A DNA stretch of 64,000 nucleotides from an uncultured Prevotellaceae bacterium (GCA_902780635.1 CACZGH010000018.1:38204-102203); one strand, 5' to 3'; shown: positions 53,174 through 63,110, counted from the first letter of the stretch. Notes: generated by a model from the letters alone, not told the origin. Made by a program: numbers and translations.

Positions 53174-56100
53174 ATGTCGCAGACCCTTTTCCAACCTACA
53201 GCATCAAACGAAGCTGCAGCTAATGAGGGAAATGCCGTGGATTTCATCATTATACCCAAGAAGGGACTGATTTTCACTCCTCGAAGAGTGTCGTTTGTCA
53301 CCACACGGTTTGGCACCGACGGGGGAAAAGTTGATGCTTCGTGGGTCAATGCCGATGGCAGTGTCGCAACTCTTGCCAAGGCCATTATTCCTGCACGTAA
53401 CAATGCTTCGCCCAATACCACTGAATGGTCGATGGAGATACCCGAAGCGGTCGGCAGCGATGGGTTGTGTGGACTGCGCCTCAATATCTATTCTCTTGGT
53501 AACAACAAACAAGTAGGATTAGGCAACATCATAATAGAAGGTGTTATGGATGGAACTACTGAGGATGTGGCTCAGTGCAGACTGACGGTCAATATTTCCA
53601 AAGAAGCAGGCAAAGTGACAATCAAACCCAATGCTGACATCTTTGATGAAGGAGATGAAGTCACCGTGCTGGCATCAGAAAATTTCGGCTATCATTTCAG
53701 GGAATGGCAGGATACGGAGGGAAATGTTGTGTCGGCCGACAACCCATACACTTTCATCATCACAGCGGATACCGAGTTGAATGCTGTCTATGATAAGAAG
53801 AACACATTTGCTCTCAATCTGACACTCACTGACGGAGCTCAATCCAATCTCATCAGTGTCGAGCCTGAAGGAACATTCATCCAGGGCCAACGGATGTATG
53901 AAGAGGGAACTGACGTAAAACTGACAGCCAAAAATAACAAGATACTCACGTTTGTAGGATGGGAAGATCAATCGACAGACCCCGTACGTGTCATCACGAT
54001 GGACAGTAATCAAGCACTGACGGCTCATTTCTCGGCCATTGACTATATCGTAGGATGGGATTTCTATAATGACCAGCCTGCGCAAGAACGAGCAGCCGAC
54101 TATAAGAGCGATACAGAGAATGCAGGTTTGCTCTCCTTGCGCAATGCTTCTGGACAAACCTCGAGCTGGTTGTCAAGAGGTGTCGGCAATGGCGCGGAAA
54201 ATGGTCGTTGGGCTGCACGAATTTGGAAATTGCGAAGCGAGGGTTTGTATTTTGAAATTTCTTTCTCGTCAAAGGGCTATTCCAACCTCAAAGTGTCGAG
54301 TGCGTTGGGAGTGAGCTACAATACCTACTCCATCAATCATCTTGAATATTCGGTCAATGGGTCTGATTATACTCGTGTAGGCACCTTCCACTTGAACACT
54401 AGCGGATGGTTTGAGCAGGAATTTGAGCTTCCCTCTGAAGCCGATGATCAAGAGAGGGTCTATGTCCGGTGGATGCCCGATCGCACGTCAGCTCTCGTTG
54501 GCAATGCCACCGACTATGATGGACTTGCCATCAGTGATATTTTTGTCATCGCAGAGGCAAATGCTATGGGTGATGAGATGGCGACACTCTTGAGCAGTAA
54601 CCCCATGGACGGTGCCGATGGTGTATCGGCCAATGGAAGCATCATTCTCACCTTCGACAAGAAAATCACCGCAGGACAAGGAGTCGCATTGTTGAATGAT
54701 GAGGGCTTGACACCTATCGTTAGTGGGAAGATGGCCATCTTCCAATACTCTGGCTTGAAATATGGCGCCACTTATCGTTTCGATATGCCAGAGGGCGTGC
54801 TCTGCAGCAGAAGTGGCAATCCGGTGAAGGCTGCCACCATCACGTTCACTACCATGAAGAGGACGCAGCCAGCGCCACGTCTCTATGATGCTGTGGTCGC
54901 TCAAGACGGATCAGGCAGCTATACCACCGTGCAGGCAGCTGTTAATGCGGCTCCAGCAGGCCGGGCACGACCATGGCTCATTTTTATCAAAAATGGTAAT
55001 TATAAAGAGCATGTGGACATTCCTGCCAACAAACCATATTTGCATTTCATCGGTCAAGACCGCGATAAAACCATCATACGCGATGACCGGCTTTGCGGAG
55101 GAGAAAATGCTGTTCATACCAGTGTGGGTGCAACCGTCGTGGTCAATGCGAGCAATATCTTCTTTGAGAACCTTACTCTGGAAAATATATGGGGAAACGA
55201 AAAGCAGGCCGGGCCACAGGCTCTGGCTCTCAATACCCTTGGCGACCGTATCGCACTCAATCATGTCAAACTGTTATCGTATCAGGATACATGGATTACC
55301 ACGTCTACCTCCAATAACCGACATTACATACGACATTCAATTATAAGAGGCGCAGTGGATTTCATCTACAACTCAGGCAACGTCTATCTTGATGGCGATA
55401 CATTGGAGATCAACCGACCATCTGGCGGATTTATTGTAGCGCCATCTCATGGCAACGACGTAAAATGGGGGTATGTTTTCCAAAACTGTATCATCCGCCC
55501 CATAAAAGGAATGAACGTCACTGACATTTGGCTCGGGAGACCCTGGCACAACAGTCCGAAGACTGTGTATATCAACACACAAACATTTGTCAACATTCCA
55601 GCCACAGGATGGTATGAGACAATGGGAGGACTACCCGTGTTGTGGGCAGATTACAATACCGTGGATGCCAACGGAAATCCAGTAGACCTCAGCCAGCGTC
55701 GTGACACATACTATTACGTTGATTCCAATGGGCAGAAAGTGTATGGAAAGGCAAAGAATTATCTGACAGCAGAGGAAGCGGCACAATATACCATCAAGAA
55801 TGTGATGGCAGGCTCAGATGCATGGCAACCTGACTTGCTCTGTGAGGCTTGTGATGCGCCAGAACCCGTTGTTGGAGAGTCGGTTGTCAGTTGGAAACCT
55901 GTTCCCTATGCTATCTGTTATGTTATCACATGCAATAATGAGGTGATAGGATTCACCACCGATACCTCCTATCCTGCTGCAACCGACGGTGTCTATCAGG
56001 TACAGGCCGTCAATGAGTATGGCGGACTCAGTTCCAAAGCCACAGCGGGCGAAGGGACAGACATACATCATCTTGGTAACAAAAATTTGCCTTCACAGAC

Positions 56101-56203
56101 TGCCATATATGGAATAGATGGGACACGCCGCACCACCCCTACTAGCGGACTGAATATCATCAAACATGAGGATGGCTCAGCAATAAAAATCATCAATCCT
56201 TAA
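53174..56203 (+). CDS. CE8 pectin methylesterase with InlB-type and Ig-like repeats, 5'-truncated
   Basis: From ATG 53174 this is 1009 residues, but the same frame reads as protein (FPFNAGTEGQ, EVESYFKSSYASHGEGLVIK) back to a TAG at 53003-53005, with no start or signal peptide, so the true 5' end is gone. Domains in order: a beta-sandwich segment; InlB-type repeats (about residues 135-290, HFREWQDTEGNVVSADNPYT, LTFVGWEDQ); a discoidin-like segment; an SbsA-type Ig domain (about 470-560); then CE8 (about 570-890) with GPQALAL, SYQDTW, GAVDFIYNSGNVYLD and WLGRPWHNS, Asp residues being the catalytic pair. Without a signal it may not be exported and could be decaying. Confidence 0.8.
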   Translation: MSQTLFQPTASNEAAANEGNAVDFIIIPKKGLIFTPRRVSFVTTRFGTDGGKVDASWVNADGSVATLAKAIIPARNNASPNTTEWSMEIPEAVGSDGLCGLRLNIYSLGNNKQVGLGNIIIEGVMDGTTEDVAQCRLTVNISKEAGKVTIKPNADIFDEGDEVTVLASENFGYHFREWQDTEGNVVSADNPYTFIITADTELNAVYDKKNTFALNLTLTDGAQSNLISVEPEGTFIQGQRMYEEGTDVKLTAKNNKILTFVGWEDQSTDPVRVITMDSNQALTAHFSAIDYIVGWDFYNDQPAQERAADYKSDTENAGLLSLRNASGQTSSWLSRGVGNGAENGRWAARIWKLRSEGLYFEISFSSKGYSNLKVSSALGVSYNTYSINHLEYSVNGSDYTRVGTFHLNTSGWFEQEFELPSEADDQERVYVRWMPDRTSALVGNATDYDGLAISDIFVIAEANAMGDEMATLLSSNPMDGADGVSANGSIILTFDKKITAGQGVALLNDEGLTPIVSGKMAIFQYSGLKYGATYRFDMPEGVLCSRSGNPVKAATITFTTMKRTQPAPRLYDAVVAQDGSGSYTTVQAAVNAAPAGRARPWLIFIKNGNYKEHVDIPANKPYLHFIGQDRDKTIIRDDRLCGGENAVHTSVGATVVVNASNIFFENLTLENIWGNEKQAGPQALALNTLGDRIALNHVKLLSYQDTWITTSTSNNRHYIRHSIIRGAVDFIYNSGNVYLDGDTLEINRPSGGFIVAPSHGNDVKWGYVFQNCIIRPIKGMNVTDIWLGRPWHNSPKTVYINTQTFVNIPATGWYETMGGLPVLWADYNTVDANGNPVDLSQRRDTYYYVDSNGQKVYGKAKNYLTAEEAAQYTIKNVMAGSDAWQPDLLCEACDAPEPVVGESVVSWKPVPYAICYVITCNNEVIGFTTDTSYPAATDGVYQVQAVNEYGGLSSKATAGEGTDIHHLGNKNLPSQTAIYGIDGTRRTTPTSGLNIIKHEDGSAIKIINP

Positions 56204-56215
56204 TCTCTCAGACTT

Positions 56216-57484
56216 ATGAAAACAATCATGCGAACAATCAGGATGGCATCACTCTGTGCTTTGGTGTCGTTTTGTGCCATTTGTGCTGAAGCAAAAAGCA
56301 AACACATACATGATGGCCAGGTGTATCACGCTGTTGTAGCTAAAGATGGAACAGGCGATTTCCAGACCATACAGGAGGCTGTAGATGCAGCACCCGAACA
56401 TCGTGACCAGCCCTGGCGCATCCTCATCAAGAAAGGACTTTATGTGGAACATGTCGAAATACCTGCCGAGAAACCATATCTATGCCTGATAGGTGAGGGT
56501 AGGGGAAAAACACAAATCAGCTTCAACAGGTTGTGTGGAGGGCCTACAGGGGTGAAAGTCGATCAAGGTGCCACGGTCACTGCTTTTGCCACAGATCTCT
56601 ATTTTGAGGGTATCGATTTTATCAATTCACATGGCCATGAGCAACTCGACGGACCGCAAGCCCTCGCACTTTACACAGCCAACGACCGTGTCGTTCTCAA
56701 TCGGTGTGGCCTGCTCTCTTTCCAAGATACCTGGCTCACGGCTTTTTCACGTCCCAATTTACGGCATTACGCTTTGAAATGTCTTATAGAGGGCGCCGTC
56801 GATTTCATCTATGGACAAGGAAACGTTTTCTTCGACTCCGACACATTGCGGATTATGCGCAAGAAGAGTGGATATATCGTCGCCCCCAACCACCATGCAG
56901 ATACAAAATGGGGATATGTCTTTCAAAACAATGTAATCACGGCGCCAGGTGATGCCATAGAGACTTGGGTCTATCTTGGACGCCCCTGGCATGCCAACCC
57001 CAAGGTCGTATTCATCAATACCAGGGCCGATGTCACTCTGCCACCTGAGGGCTGGTACCACCACATGGGTGGATTGCCAACTGTTTTCGCTGAATATAAC
57101 ACCACAGACTGGAAGGGCCATCCGCTGGACTTGTCGAGGCGCTGCTCCCGTTACTGGGTGCAAAACGAGGAAAAAGACACTGTGTGGTGTACTTCAAAAG
57201 CCGTCATCACAGCCGATGAGGCAGCTTTATATACGGTTGAGAATGTGTTGTCGGGCGATGACGGATGGCAACCTCGTGAGATGGTACGAGATTGTGACAA
57301 GCCGATAGTGGGTGTCATGGGCAAATACCTGGTATGGCAACCCGTGAAAGATGCAGTCGGATACGTTATCATTGATAAAGGTGAAATAGTAGGATTCACT
57401 AATGAATGTCGGTACAAGTACAGCAGAAAACATGACTACCAAGTATTAGCCGTCAACAAATGGGGAGCCATGGGAAAACTATAG
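56216..57484 (+). CDS. CE8 pectin methylesterase, exported
   Basis: A 422-residue exported esterase (signal ending at AICAEA). The parallel beta-helix has DGTGDFQTIQEAVDAAP, GPQALALYTAND, LLSFQDTWL (first catalytic Asp), IEGAVDFIYGQGNVFFDSD (second Asp), and VYLGRPWHANP (Arg). It removes methyl esters from homogalacturonan, exposing it to lyases. The last 50 residues form a short Ig-like tail (YLVWQPVKDAVGYVIIDKGE) shared with the preceding gene. It lies 12 bases after that gene, so the two are probably an operon. Confidence 0.9.
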   Translation: MKTIMRTIRMASLCALVSFCAICAEAKSKHIHDGQVYHAVVAKDGTGDFQTIQEAVDAAPEHRDQPWRILIKKGLYVEHVEIPAEKPYLCLIGEGRGKTQISFNRLCGGPTGVKVDQGATVTAFATDLYFEGIDFINSHGHEQLDGPQALALYTANDRVVLNRCGLLSFQDTWLTAFSRPNLRHYALKCLIEGAVDFIYGQGNVFFDSDTLRIMRKKSGYIVAPNHHADTKWGYVFQNNVITAPGDAIETWVYLGRPWHANPKVVFINTRADVTLPPEGWYHHMGGLPTVFAEYNTTDWKGHPLDLSRRCSRYWVQNEEKDTVWCTSKAVITADEAALYTVENVLSGDDGWQPREMVRDCDKPIVGVMGKYLVWQPVKDAVGYVIIDKGEIVGFTNECRYKYSRKHDYQVLAVNKWGAMGKL

Positions 57485-57571
57485 TCAAATATTTACGGGC
57501 AGCAACTATCAGAAACCGTTTGTCTGCATTTTATTTCCAGATGCTTATTCCAGTTAAAAGCTATTTTCATT

Positions 57572-57611
57572 CCCCTTCCTGTCACGTTGTGGCAGAAAGG
57601 GGCTTCTTTTT
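57572..57611 (+). terminator. Rho-independent terminator after the CE8 pair
   Basis: CCCCTTCCTGTCAC pairs with GTGGCAGAAAGGGG with one or two bulges, followed by CTTCTTTTTG. The rest of the gap to 57942 has TATCTTTG (57741-57748), a likely -7 box for the next gene, about 195 bases before its start. Confidence 0.7.
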
Positions 57612-57942
57612 GGGCCTGAACATCAAGAGAAAAGCATGGCAGCAATATGGCATTTCTCCTTCGACGCTATTCTGATGAGAATCATTCATAAAGAATACTA
57701 AAATCGGGAAGTGGCATGTCATATAAAGCGCGATTTTTTATATCTTTGCACCACATTTTTTTAAGTTTTATTCATCTAAGGTCTTGGTAGAGACCAGAGC
57801 TCCGACTCAATACACTCCATCTATATGATGAAGAAGATATAAGTGGCGCAATATGCCCAAAATGTCTTATATTTGCAGTATCTACGAAAAGTGGGGGGAT
57901 TGATCCGATAAGAGCGGGAAAACTAATAAAACATCAAAAGAT

Positions 57943-60420
57943 ATGAGACGACAACTTCTATGCCTGCTGCTTGTATGGACAAGTTTTAGTGTCGCGAATG
58001 GACAGCAAACACTGACTGTGGCACAAGATGGCAGCGGAGATTTCACCAGCATACAGGCCGCCATCAATGCGGCACCCGCTGGCGAGAAGACAACCATACA
58101 CATCCATGAGGGCATCTATGCCGAGCAGGTGGTGATTGGTTCGAAGACAGCGCCATCCGACAAGAAAATCAGTCTGATTGGTGACGGTATCGACAAGACC
58201 GTCATCATCTCCAAGGCGGGAATGGCCACAGGACTCCGATTCGACCAGACACCGGCGCTGAGTGTCTATGCGGAAGATTTCTATGCCGAGGGCCTCACCC
58301 TGCAGAACACTGCGGGGCGCAATGGCGGTCAGGCACTTGCCCTCTATGTGGCAGGAGACCGACAGACATACTACCGCTGCCGCATAGCGGGCTATCAGGA
58401 TACCCATCGTACAAAGAAACACACACGCAGCTTTTACAAAGACTGCATCATAGAGGGCGCCGTAGACTATATCTATGCAGGCGGTACCTGCTGGTTCGAC
58501 CACTGCACACTGCACTGTGTGGGCGCAGGCTATATCACTGCCCCTGAGGATATCGAGCCATACATTGTATCATCGACCGGCAAGCACATCCAGCTCGGTT
58601 TCATCTTTTCCAATTGCACCGTCACCAAAGAAGAGGGAGTGGCCGACGGCAGCATCTACTTAGGACGCTGCTGGGCACCCGGCAAGTGCGGCAGTCTCTT
58701 CCTCAATTGCCACCTAGGGAATGCCATTCATCCAGCGGGATGGGCAGAGATGGGAGGCAACACAGGAGAAAACTCGTTTTTCGGCGAATACAACAGTACT
58801 GATGATGACGGAAAGCCCGTGAATGTGACAAAACGCATCAGTTGGAGCCGGCAGTTAGACCACGACAGCTATGAACAGGTGAATACCTGGGAAAAAGTGG
58901 ACAAGCGCTTTTGTATACTCAGAGGCACCAAGCCTTTCAATCCCGAGGAAGTCATCGCCAGTCATCATCAGACCACAGCCCATGACTACGCCCCACTGGA
59001 GGCTAGACTGCTCGCATTCCCCACCGCCCGCGGGTTTGGCAAGTACACTCGCGGCGGACGCGGTGGGAAAGTGGTGGAAGTGACCAATCTGGCTGACAGC
59101 GGCGAGGGCTCCTTCCGTTGGGCTTTGCAACAAGGCAACGAGAATGCCACCATCGTGTTCAGGGTGAGCGGCATCATTGAATTGAAAAGCGATATCCGCG
59201 CCAAATTGAAAAACGTGACCATCGCAGGACAGACAGCCCCTGGAACAGGCATCCTCTATCGGGGAGCCAAGCTCAACCTTGGCGGGTCGCGCAACCTCAT
59301 CATCCGCAACCTACGTGGACGTATCGGTATGTACGGCGAAAACTTCCGCCAAGGCGGCAGCATCGGCATCGAGAATGCCGACACCCTCATCATCGACCAC
59401 TGCTGTTTCGGATGGAGTGCCGAAGAGAATATGACCATCTACGACAATCACTTCACCACCGTTCAGTGGTGCCTGGTGCATGAGGGCCTGTACAATGCCA
59501 ACCACCATAAAGGCGCGCGCGGCTATGGTTCGCAATGGGGAGGATCGCCCGCCACTTTCCATCACAACCTGTTGGCCCACAACATGAGCCGCTCCACCCG
59601 TATCAACGGGGCGAGCAACAGTGAGCGCGACCGCAACGTGTTTTTGGAGTATTACAACAATGTGAACTACAACTGGGGACGTACGGGAGCCTGCTACGGA
59701 GGGGAGAACGAAGCCGGCCCCGAGAGTTCGCATGAGTGCAACTTTGTGGGCAATTACTACAAGCCCGGTCCTGGTTCACCCATGACAGATAACGTGTTTG
59801 TCAACATCACCAACAACAGGAACAGGAAAACCTCGACGGGACCATCCAGATGGTTTTTTAGCGGAAATGTGATGGAGGGAGACTCCATCGCGACGAGAGA
59901 CAACTGGAAAGGAGTGAAGAACAGCACCTCCTATACATTGGACTCTTTGCGGAGCGACACCCTTAACACCAGACAGGAAAAGTATTACTGGCCGAGAGGC
60001 AATCAGTATGACTACGCCGACTATCAGACACCGACGGAAAGCGCCGAGGAGGCTTTTGAGCATGTGCTCGACAAGGTGGGCACCATCAACCGTGACGAGG
60101 TGGAAAAGCGCATCATCAGAGAGGTGGCTAAAGGCGAGGCATATTACCAGGGCAACTCAAAAAAAGGAGCGGGATTCATTGACACACCACTCGATGCAGA
60201 AGGATGGGTGGACTATGAGAAAGCCGAAGCCCCTGCTGATGAAGATCATGACGGCATGGCCGACGAATGGGAGACAGACAACGGATTAGACCCTCAAAAT
60301 CCCGATGATGGCCGGTTGGTGATCACGCGCGAGGGGTACACCGCTCTGGAAGTCTACCTCAACAGTCTGATGGGAGAGATCACCCCCATTGAGTACAAGG
60401 TCATTAAGTCCAAGCCATAA
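57943..60420 (+). CDS. Bifunctional CE8 pectin methylesterase / PL1 pectate lyase
   Basis: An 825-residue exported fusion (signal ending at VANGQ). Residues about 22-330 are CE8 (QDGSGDFTSIQAAINAAP, GGQALALYV, AGYQDTHRTK, IEGAVDYIYAGGTCWFD, IYLGRCWAP). Residues about 360-825 are a PL1 pectate lyase (ARGFGKYTRGGRGGKVVEVT, SGEGSFRWALQQ, NLIIRNLRGRIG, DTLIIDHCCFGWSAEENM, NRNVFLEYYNN-like NVFLEYYNNV). The last residues (ADEDHDGMADEWETDNGLDP) hold a calcium-binding Asp-rich loop, also seen in dockerin/TSP3-type motifs. De-esterification and cleavage in one protein would act on the same chain. Confidence 0.9.
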   Translation: MRRQLLCLLLVWTSFSVANGQQTLTVAQDGSGDFTSIQAAINAAPAGEKTTIHIHEGIYAEQVVIGSKTAPSDKKISLIGDGIDKTVIISKAGMATGLRFDQTPALSVYAEDFYAEGLTLQNTAGRNGGQALALYVAGDRQTYYRCRIAGYQDTHRTKKHTRSFYKDCIIEGAVDYIYAGGTCWFDHCTLHCVGAGYITAPEDIEPYIVSSTGKHIQLGFIFSNCTVTKEEGVADGSIYLGRCWAPGKCGSLFLNCHLGNAIHPAGWAEMGGNTGENSFFGEYNSTDDDGKPVNVTKRISWSRQLDHDSYEQVNTWEKVDKRFCILRGTKPFNPEEVIASHHQTTAHDYAPLEARLLAFPTARGFGKYTRGGRGGKVVEVTNLADSGEGSFRWALQQGNENATIVFRVSGIIELKSDIRAKLKNVTIAGQTAPGTGILYRGAKLNLGGSRNLIIRNLRGRIGMYGENFRQGGSIGIENADTLIIDHCCFGWSAEENMTIYDNHFTTVQWCLVHEGLYNANHHKGARGYGSQWGGSPATFHHNLLAHNMSRSTRINGASNSERDRNVFLEYYNNVNYNWGRTGACYGGENEAGPESSHECNFVGNYYKPGPGSPMTDNVFVNITNNRNRKTSTGPSRWFFSGNVMEGDSIATRDNWKGVKNSTSYTLDSLRSDTLNTRQEKYYWPRGNQYDYADYQTPTESAEEAFEHVLDKVGTINRDEVEKRIIREVAKGEAYYQGNSKKGAGFIDTPLDAEGWVDYEKAEAPADEDHDGMADEWETDNGLDPQNPDDGRLVITREGYTALEVYLNSLMGEITPIEYKVIKSKP

Positions 60421-60437
60421 GCAAGAGACGCAGAGCC

Positions 60438-60636
60438 CTAAGTGGCATTTTCGAGTATGGAGATGCGCTCCGACTCTGTCAGTGGAGAGCAGATAAGTAC
60501 CGATGCCGATGATGGGCATCTCGTAACCGCTGTTGAGTTTCACGGTCTTGGTTTCGAAGTTAAACGGATTGGTCATGCTGAATGTGATGCTGTCGATTTC
60601 ATCCACAGGTATCTCTACGGTCGAACCGTCTGTCAT
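60438..60636 (-). pseudogene. Aldo/keto reductase remnant
   Basis: The ATG at 60636 opens with DGSTVEIPVDEIDSITF, then the start of an aldo/keto reductase barrel (VKLNSGYEMPIIGIGTYLLS). At about 60484 the similarity stops; after a frame change the sequence reads PLTESERISILENAT and a stop, like an enzyme C-terminus. An internal deletion is likely. It lies between the CE8-PL1 stop and the SDR gene. Confidence 0.5.
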
Positions 60637-60659
60637 GTTTTTTCATAATTCCCCTGACA

Positions 60660-61508
60660 TTATCCAAGTTTGTATTCTCCCGTACGGATGGCGGCAATGA
60701 CACCACCGTCGATGAGCAGGTCGGTGCCAGTGATGAAGCGGGCATGCTCGCCCAATAGGAAGGCTGCAGCCTCGGCTATCTCGTCGCTCGTTCCCGTACG
60801 CTGTGCGGCAGAGGCGTCAATCATGCGCTGGTAGCCCTCACCGTTGGCATTGAACTCGTCGTAGGCGAGGGGAGTGACGATGACGCCCGGCGAGATGGTG
60901 TTGATACGTGCACGGCGCTTGCGCCACGAGGTGGCAGCGGCACGCTGAGCCTGCAGATGGTTCATGCGCTTGGCAATCATGTAGGCAAAGCCAGAGTTCT
61001 GCATGGCCACCTCCTGGATGAACTTCACCTCTTTCAGCTGTGAGGTTGGGGTGTTCACCAACTGCAACTCGATGTCATTGGGGATGGGATACATATAGGC
61101 TGCCTGACTGCTGATGATCAGTCCTGCACCACCCTCGGCCATCACCTCGCCGAAGGCATCCACGGCATAGCCTGTGCCAACCATGTCGAGGTCGACGATA
61201 TGCTCGGGACTGGCCTGGTTGGGCGATGCGCCGGCCGTGTCGATGAAGTACATCACGGGGCCCAGTTCAGCGGCCTTCTTGGCGAAAGCCTCCACGCTGT
61301 CCTTCTGCAGGGCGTTCACCCGAATCGTCTCCACATCATAGCCACAGCGGCGGAAGTCCTCGCCGACGCGCTCCAAAGCCTTCTCGTTGATGTCGCCCAG
61401 CAGGATTTTCTTGCCTGCACCGATGCGGCGCACAATGGCTGTTCCCATACTACCGGCACCCAAGAGTGCCACTACTTGCTTCTGTTCGTTTCTGTCGAAT
61501 ACCATCAT
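60660..61508 (-). CDS. Short-chain dehydrogenase/reductase
   Basis: A 282-residue SDR with the nucleotide-binding VALLGAGSMGTAIVRRIGAG, the active-site Tyr/Lys pair in GFAYMIAKRMNHLQ and the C-terminal RINTISPGVIVTPL, FITGTDLLIDGGVI. The N-terminus has an unusual Gly pattern (GAGSMG instead of GxxxGxG). Substrate unknown. It is first of a minus-strand run with the acetyltransferase 28 bases upstream. Confidence 0.87.
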   Translation of the reverse strand: MMVFDRNEQKQVVALLGAGSMGTAIVRRIGAGKKILLGDINEKALERVGEDFRRCGYDVETIRVNALQKDSVEAFAKKAAELGPVMYFIDTAGASPNQASPEHIVDLDMVGTGYAVDAFGEVMAEGGAGLIISSQAAYMYPIPNDIELQLVNTPTSQLKEVKFIQEVAMQNSGFAYMIAKRMNHLQAQRAAATSWRKRRARINTISPGVIVTPLAYDEFNANGEGYQRMIDASAAQRTGTSDEIAEAAAFLLGEHARFITGTDLLIDGGVIAAIRTGEYKLG

Positions 61509-61536
61509 ATAGTCTCCTTTTATTTAGTTCTTCATT

Positions 61537-62085
61537 TTATATGCTCTTGATAAATTTGGCTGGATTTCCGCCGACAATCGTATTCGGGGCGACGTCCTTG
61601 GTCACCACGGCACCTGCAGCCACCACGGCATTCTCGCCGATGGTCACACCGGGCAGGATGATGGCACCCACGCCAATCCACGCATTGCGCCCGATGTGAA
61701 CGGGTTTGCAGCGCAGCACCATGCGGTTCTCAAAATCATGGTTGTCGGTGACGATACGCACGTTGGGGCCGATCATCACGCCGTCGTCGATGGTGATGCC
61801 GCCGGCCGCCATACACGTGAGCGAGTGGTTGACGAATACGCCACGCCCTATCTTCATCTGACAGCCGAAGTCAATCTGAATGGGCGGCATCAGATAACTC
61901 GTCTGGTCGAGACCGCCATTGAAAAGTTGCTCTTCCAATGGACGGACCAGTTCTGGTTTCGGCTCCGTGGTGTTCGCCTTGAAACAAATACTGCCACAAC
62001 GTCCCATTTCCTGAATGGCTTCTGCATACTCGGGCGTTGCCATGTCGACGTCAGCCCCTGATCTTAATTGCTCAAAAATATTCAT
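61537..62085 (-). CDS. Maltose/galactoside O-acetyltransferase-like hexapeptide protein
   Basis: A 182-residue left-handed beta-helix acetyltransferase with an N-terminal helix pair (PLEEQLFNGGLDQTSYLMPP) and hexapeptide repeats (GRGVFVNHSLTCMAAGGITI, VMIGPNVRIVTDNHDF, HIGRNAWIGVGAIILPGVTI, NAVVAAGAVVTKDV, NTIVGGNPAKFI). His in TDNHDF is the likely catalytic residue. It transfers acetyl from acetyl-CoA to sugars. The ATG at 62085 is preferred over 62139. Confidence 0.88.
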   Translation of the reverse strand: MNIFEQLRSGADVDMATPEYAEAIQEMGRCGSICFKANTTEPKPELVRPLEEQLFNGGLDQTSYLMPPIQIDFGCQMKIGRGVFVNHSLTCMAAGGITIDDGVMIGPNVRIVTDNHDFENRMVLRCKPVHIGRNAWIGVGAIILPGVTIGENAVVAAGAVVTKDVAPNTIVGGNPAKFIKSI

Positions 62086-62190
62086 ATCCTTTGTCTGTTT
62101 ATTTGATTTCACATTGCAAAGGTACGACAGAAAAGGCAACCCGTCGTTACACGGATTGCCTCTATACTTTCACATTTTGCAGAAAAAAGC

Positions 62191-62225
62191 CTCACCCCCG
62201 ACCCCTCTCCAGGGGGAGAGGGGAG
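62191..62225. repeat. GC-rich hairpin repeat of a boilerplate type
   Basis: CCCCTCTCC (62202-62210) and GGAGAGGGG (62215-62223) pair with a 4-base loop, within CTCACCCCCGACCCCTCTCC. This exact type of sequence is common between genes in many bacteria. It lies just after the AraC gene stop and may act as a terminator. Confidence 0.6.
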
Positions 62226-62232
62226 TACTTAG

Positions 62233-63045
62233 TCACCTATTACGGAAAGAACTAGGGGACTTGCCGAGTGTTTTCTTCACATAACGCGAGAAATGCGACA
62301 TGTTTTCGAAATGCATGAGGTCGGACACTTCGGTCAGCGTCTTCGTCGTGTCATTCAGCAGCGATACTAGTTCGAAGGCCGCATAATACTGTATCCATTG
62401 CGATGCAGGCAGACCGGTGATAGTGCGGGCCACCTGCGACAGATACTTCGGCGTGATGCAGAGCAGATCGGCATAGTAGGCCACTTCGCGTTCCGTCCTG
62501 GCATTCTGTTGAGCCAGTGCAAGAAACCGCAGGAATATCCGCGCTGCATTGTCCGAGGTGTCCATCTGGGAAAGGCCATGCTGGCACACCGTCCACAAGT
62601 CGTAGATGAAGATCTGCATCACACGTCCCAACACCTCACGCTTGAAACTGGAGTCCGGCATCGCCAGACGGTTGCGGAACAGGGCGAAGTCATCGTCCAT
62701 CAACCGCCGCCCCTCCTCGTCAAGATGGAACGTCGGATTGATGCGTATGAAAACAAAGCCCTTCGAAGCCCATACCATCTCGGGATTGAACTGCTGAAGG
62801 AACGGCCCTGACAGCAACAGCACGTCGGCCTCGAAATCCTCGGAGCACACGATGCGCTGAATGGTGTTCGACATCTGCCAGATGGCGAGGTCGCCCTGCC
62901 GAGAGGTAAACGAGTTCTTACCGTCAGAGAAGGTCATCTCACCCTGGCGTACAAGGATGTGCACGTGGTATTTGCCGACGAACTCCTTTACCTGTAGTCC
63001 GTCACGCTTCGTGTTAATCAGATTGCATCCGTATGTCTCTTCCAT
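62233..63045 (-). CDS. AraC family transcriptional regulator
   Basis: A 270-residue regulator with an N-terminal cupin-like ligand domain (about residues 15-140, HILVRQGEMTFSDGKNSF) and a C-terminal AraC DNA-binding domain (about 185-265, EVAYYADLLCITPKYLSQVA, TLTEVSDLMHFENMSHFSRY, TLGKSPSSFR). The ATG at 63045 is preferred over 63099. It is likely to control the adjacent acetyltransferase and SDR genes, which is inferred from position. Confidence 0.88.
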   Translation of the reverse strand: MEETYGCNLINTKRDGLQVKEFVGKYHVHILVRQGEMTFSDGKNSFTSRQGDLAIWQMSNTIQRIVCSEDFEADVLLLSGPFLQQFNPEMVWASKGFVFIRINPTFHLDEEGRRLMDDDFALFRNRLAMPDSSFKREVLGRVMQIFIYDLWTVCQHGLSQMDTSDNAARIFLRFLALAQQNARTEREVAYYADLLCITPKYLSQVARTITGLPASQWIQYYAAFELVSLLNDTTKTLTEVSDLMHFENMSHFSRYVKKTLGKSPSSFRNR

Positions 63046-63110
63046 AACATCTTTTCGTTTATAGTAGGTCGATGCACTCGAATCACTGGCACCTTGCATG
63101 GCACAGCGTA

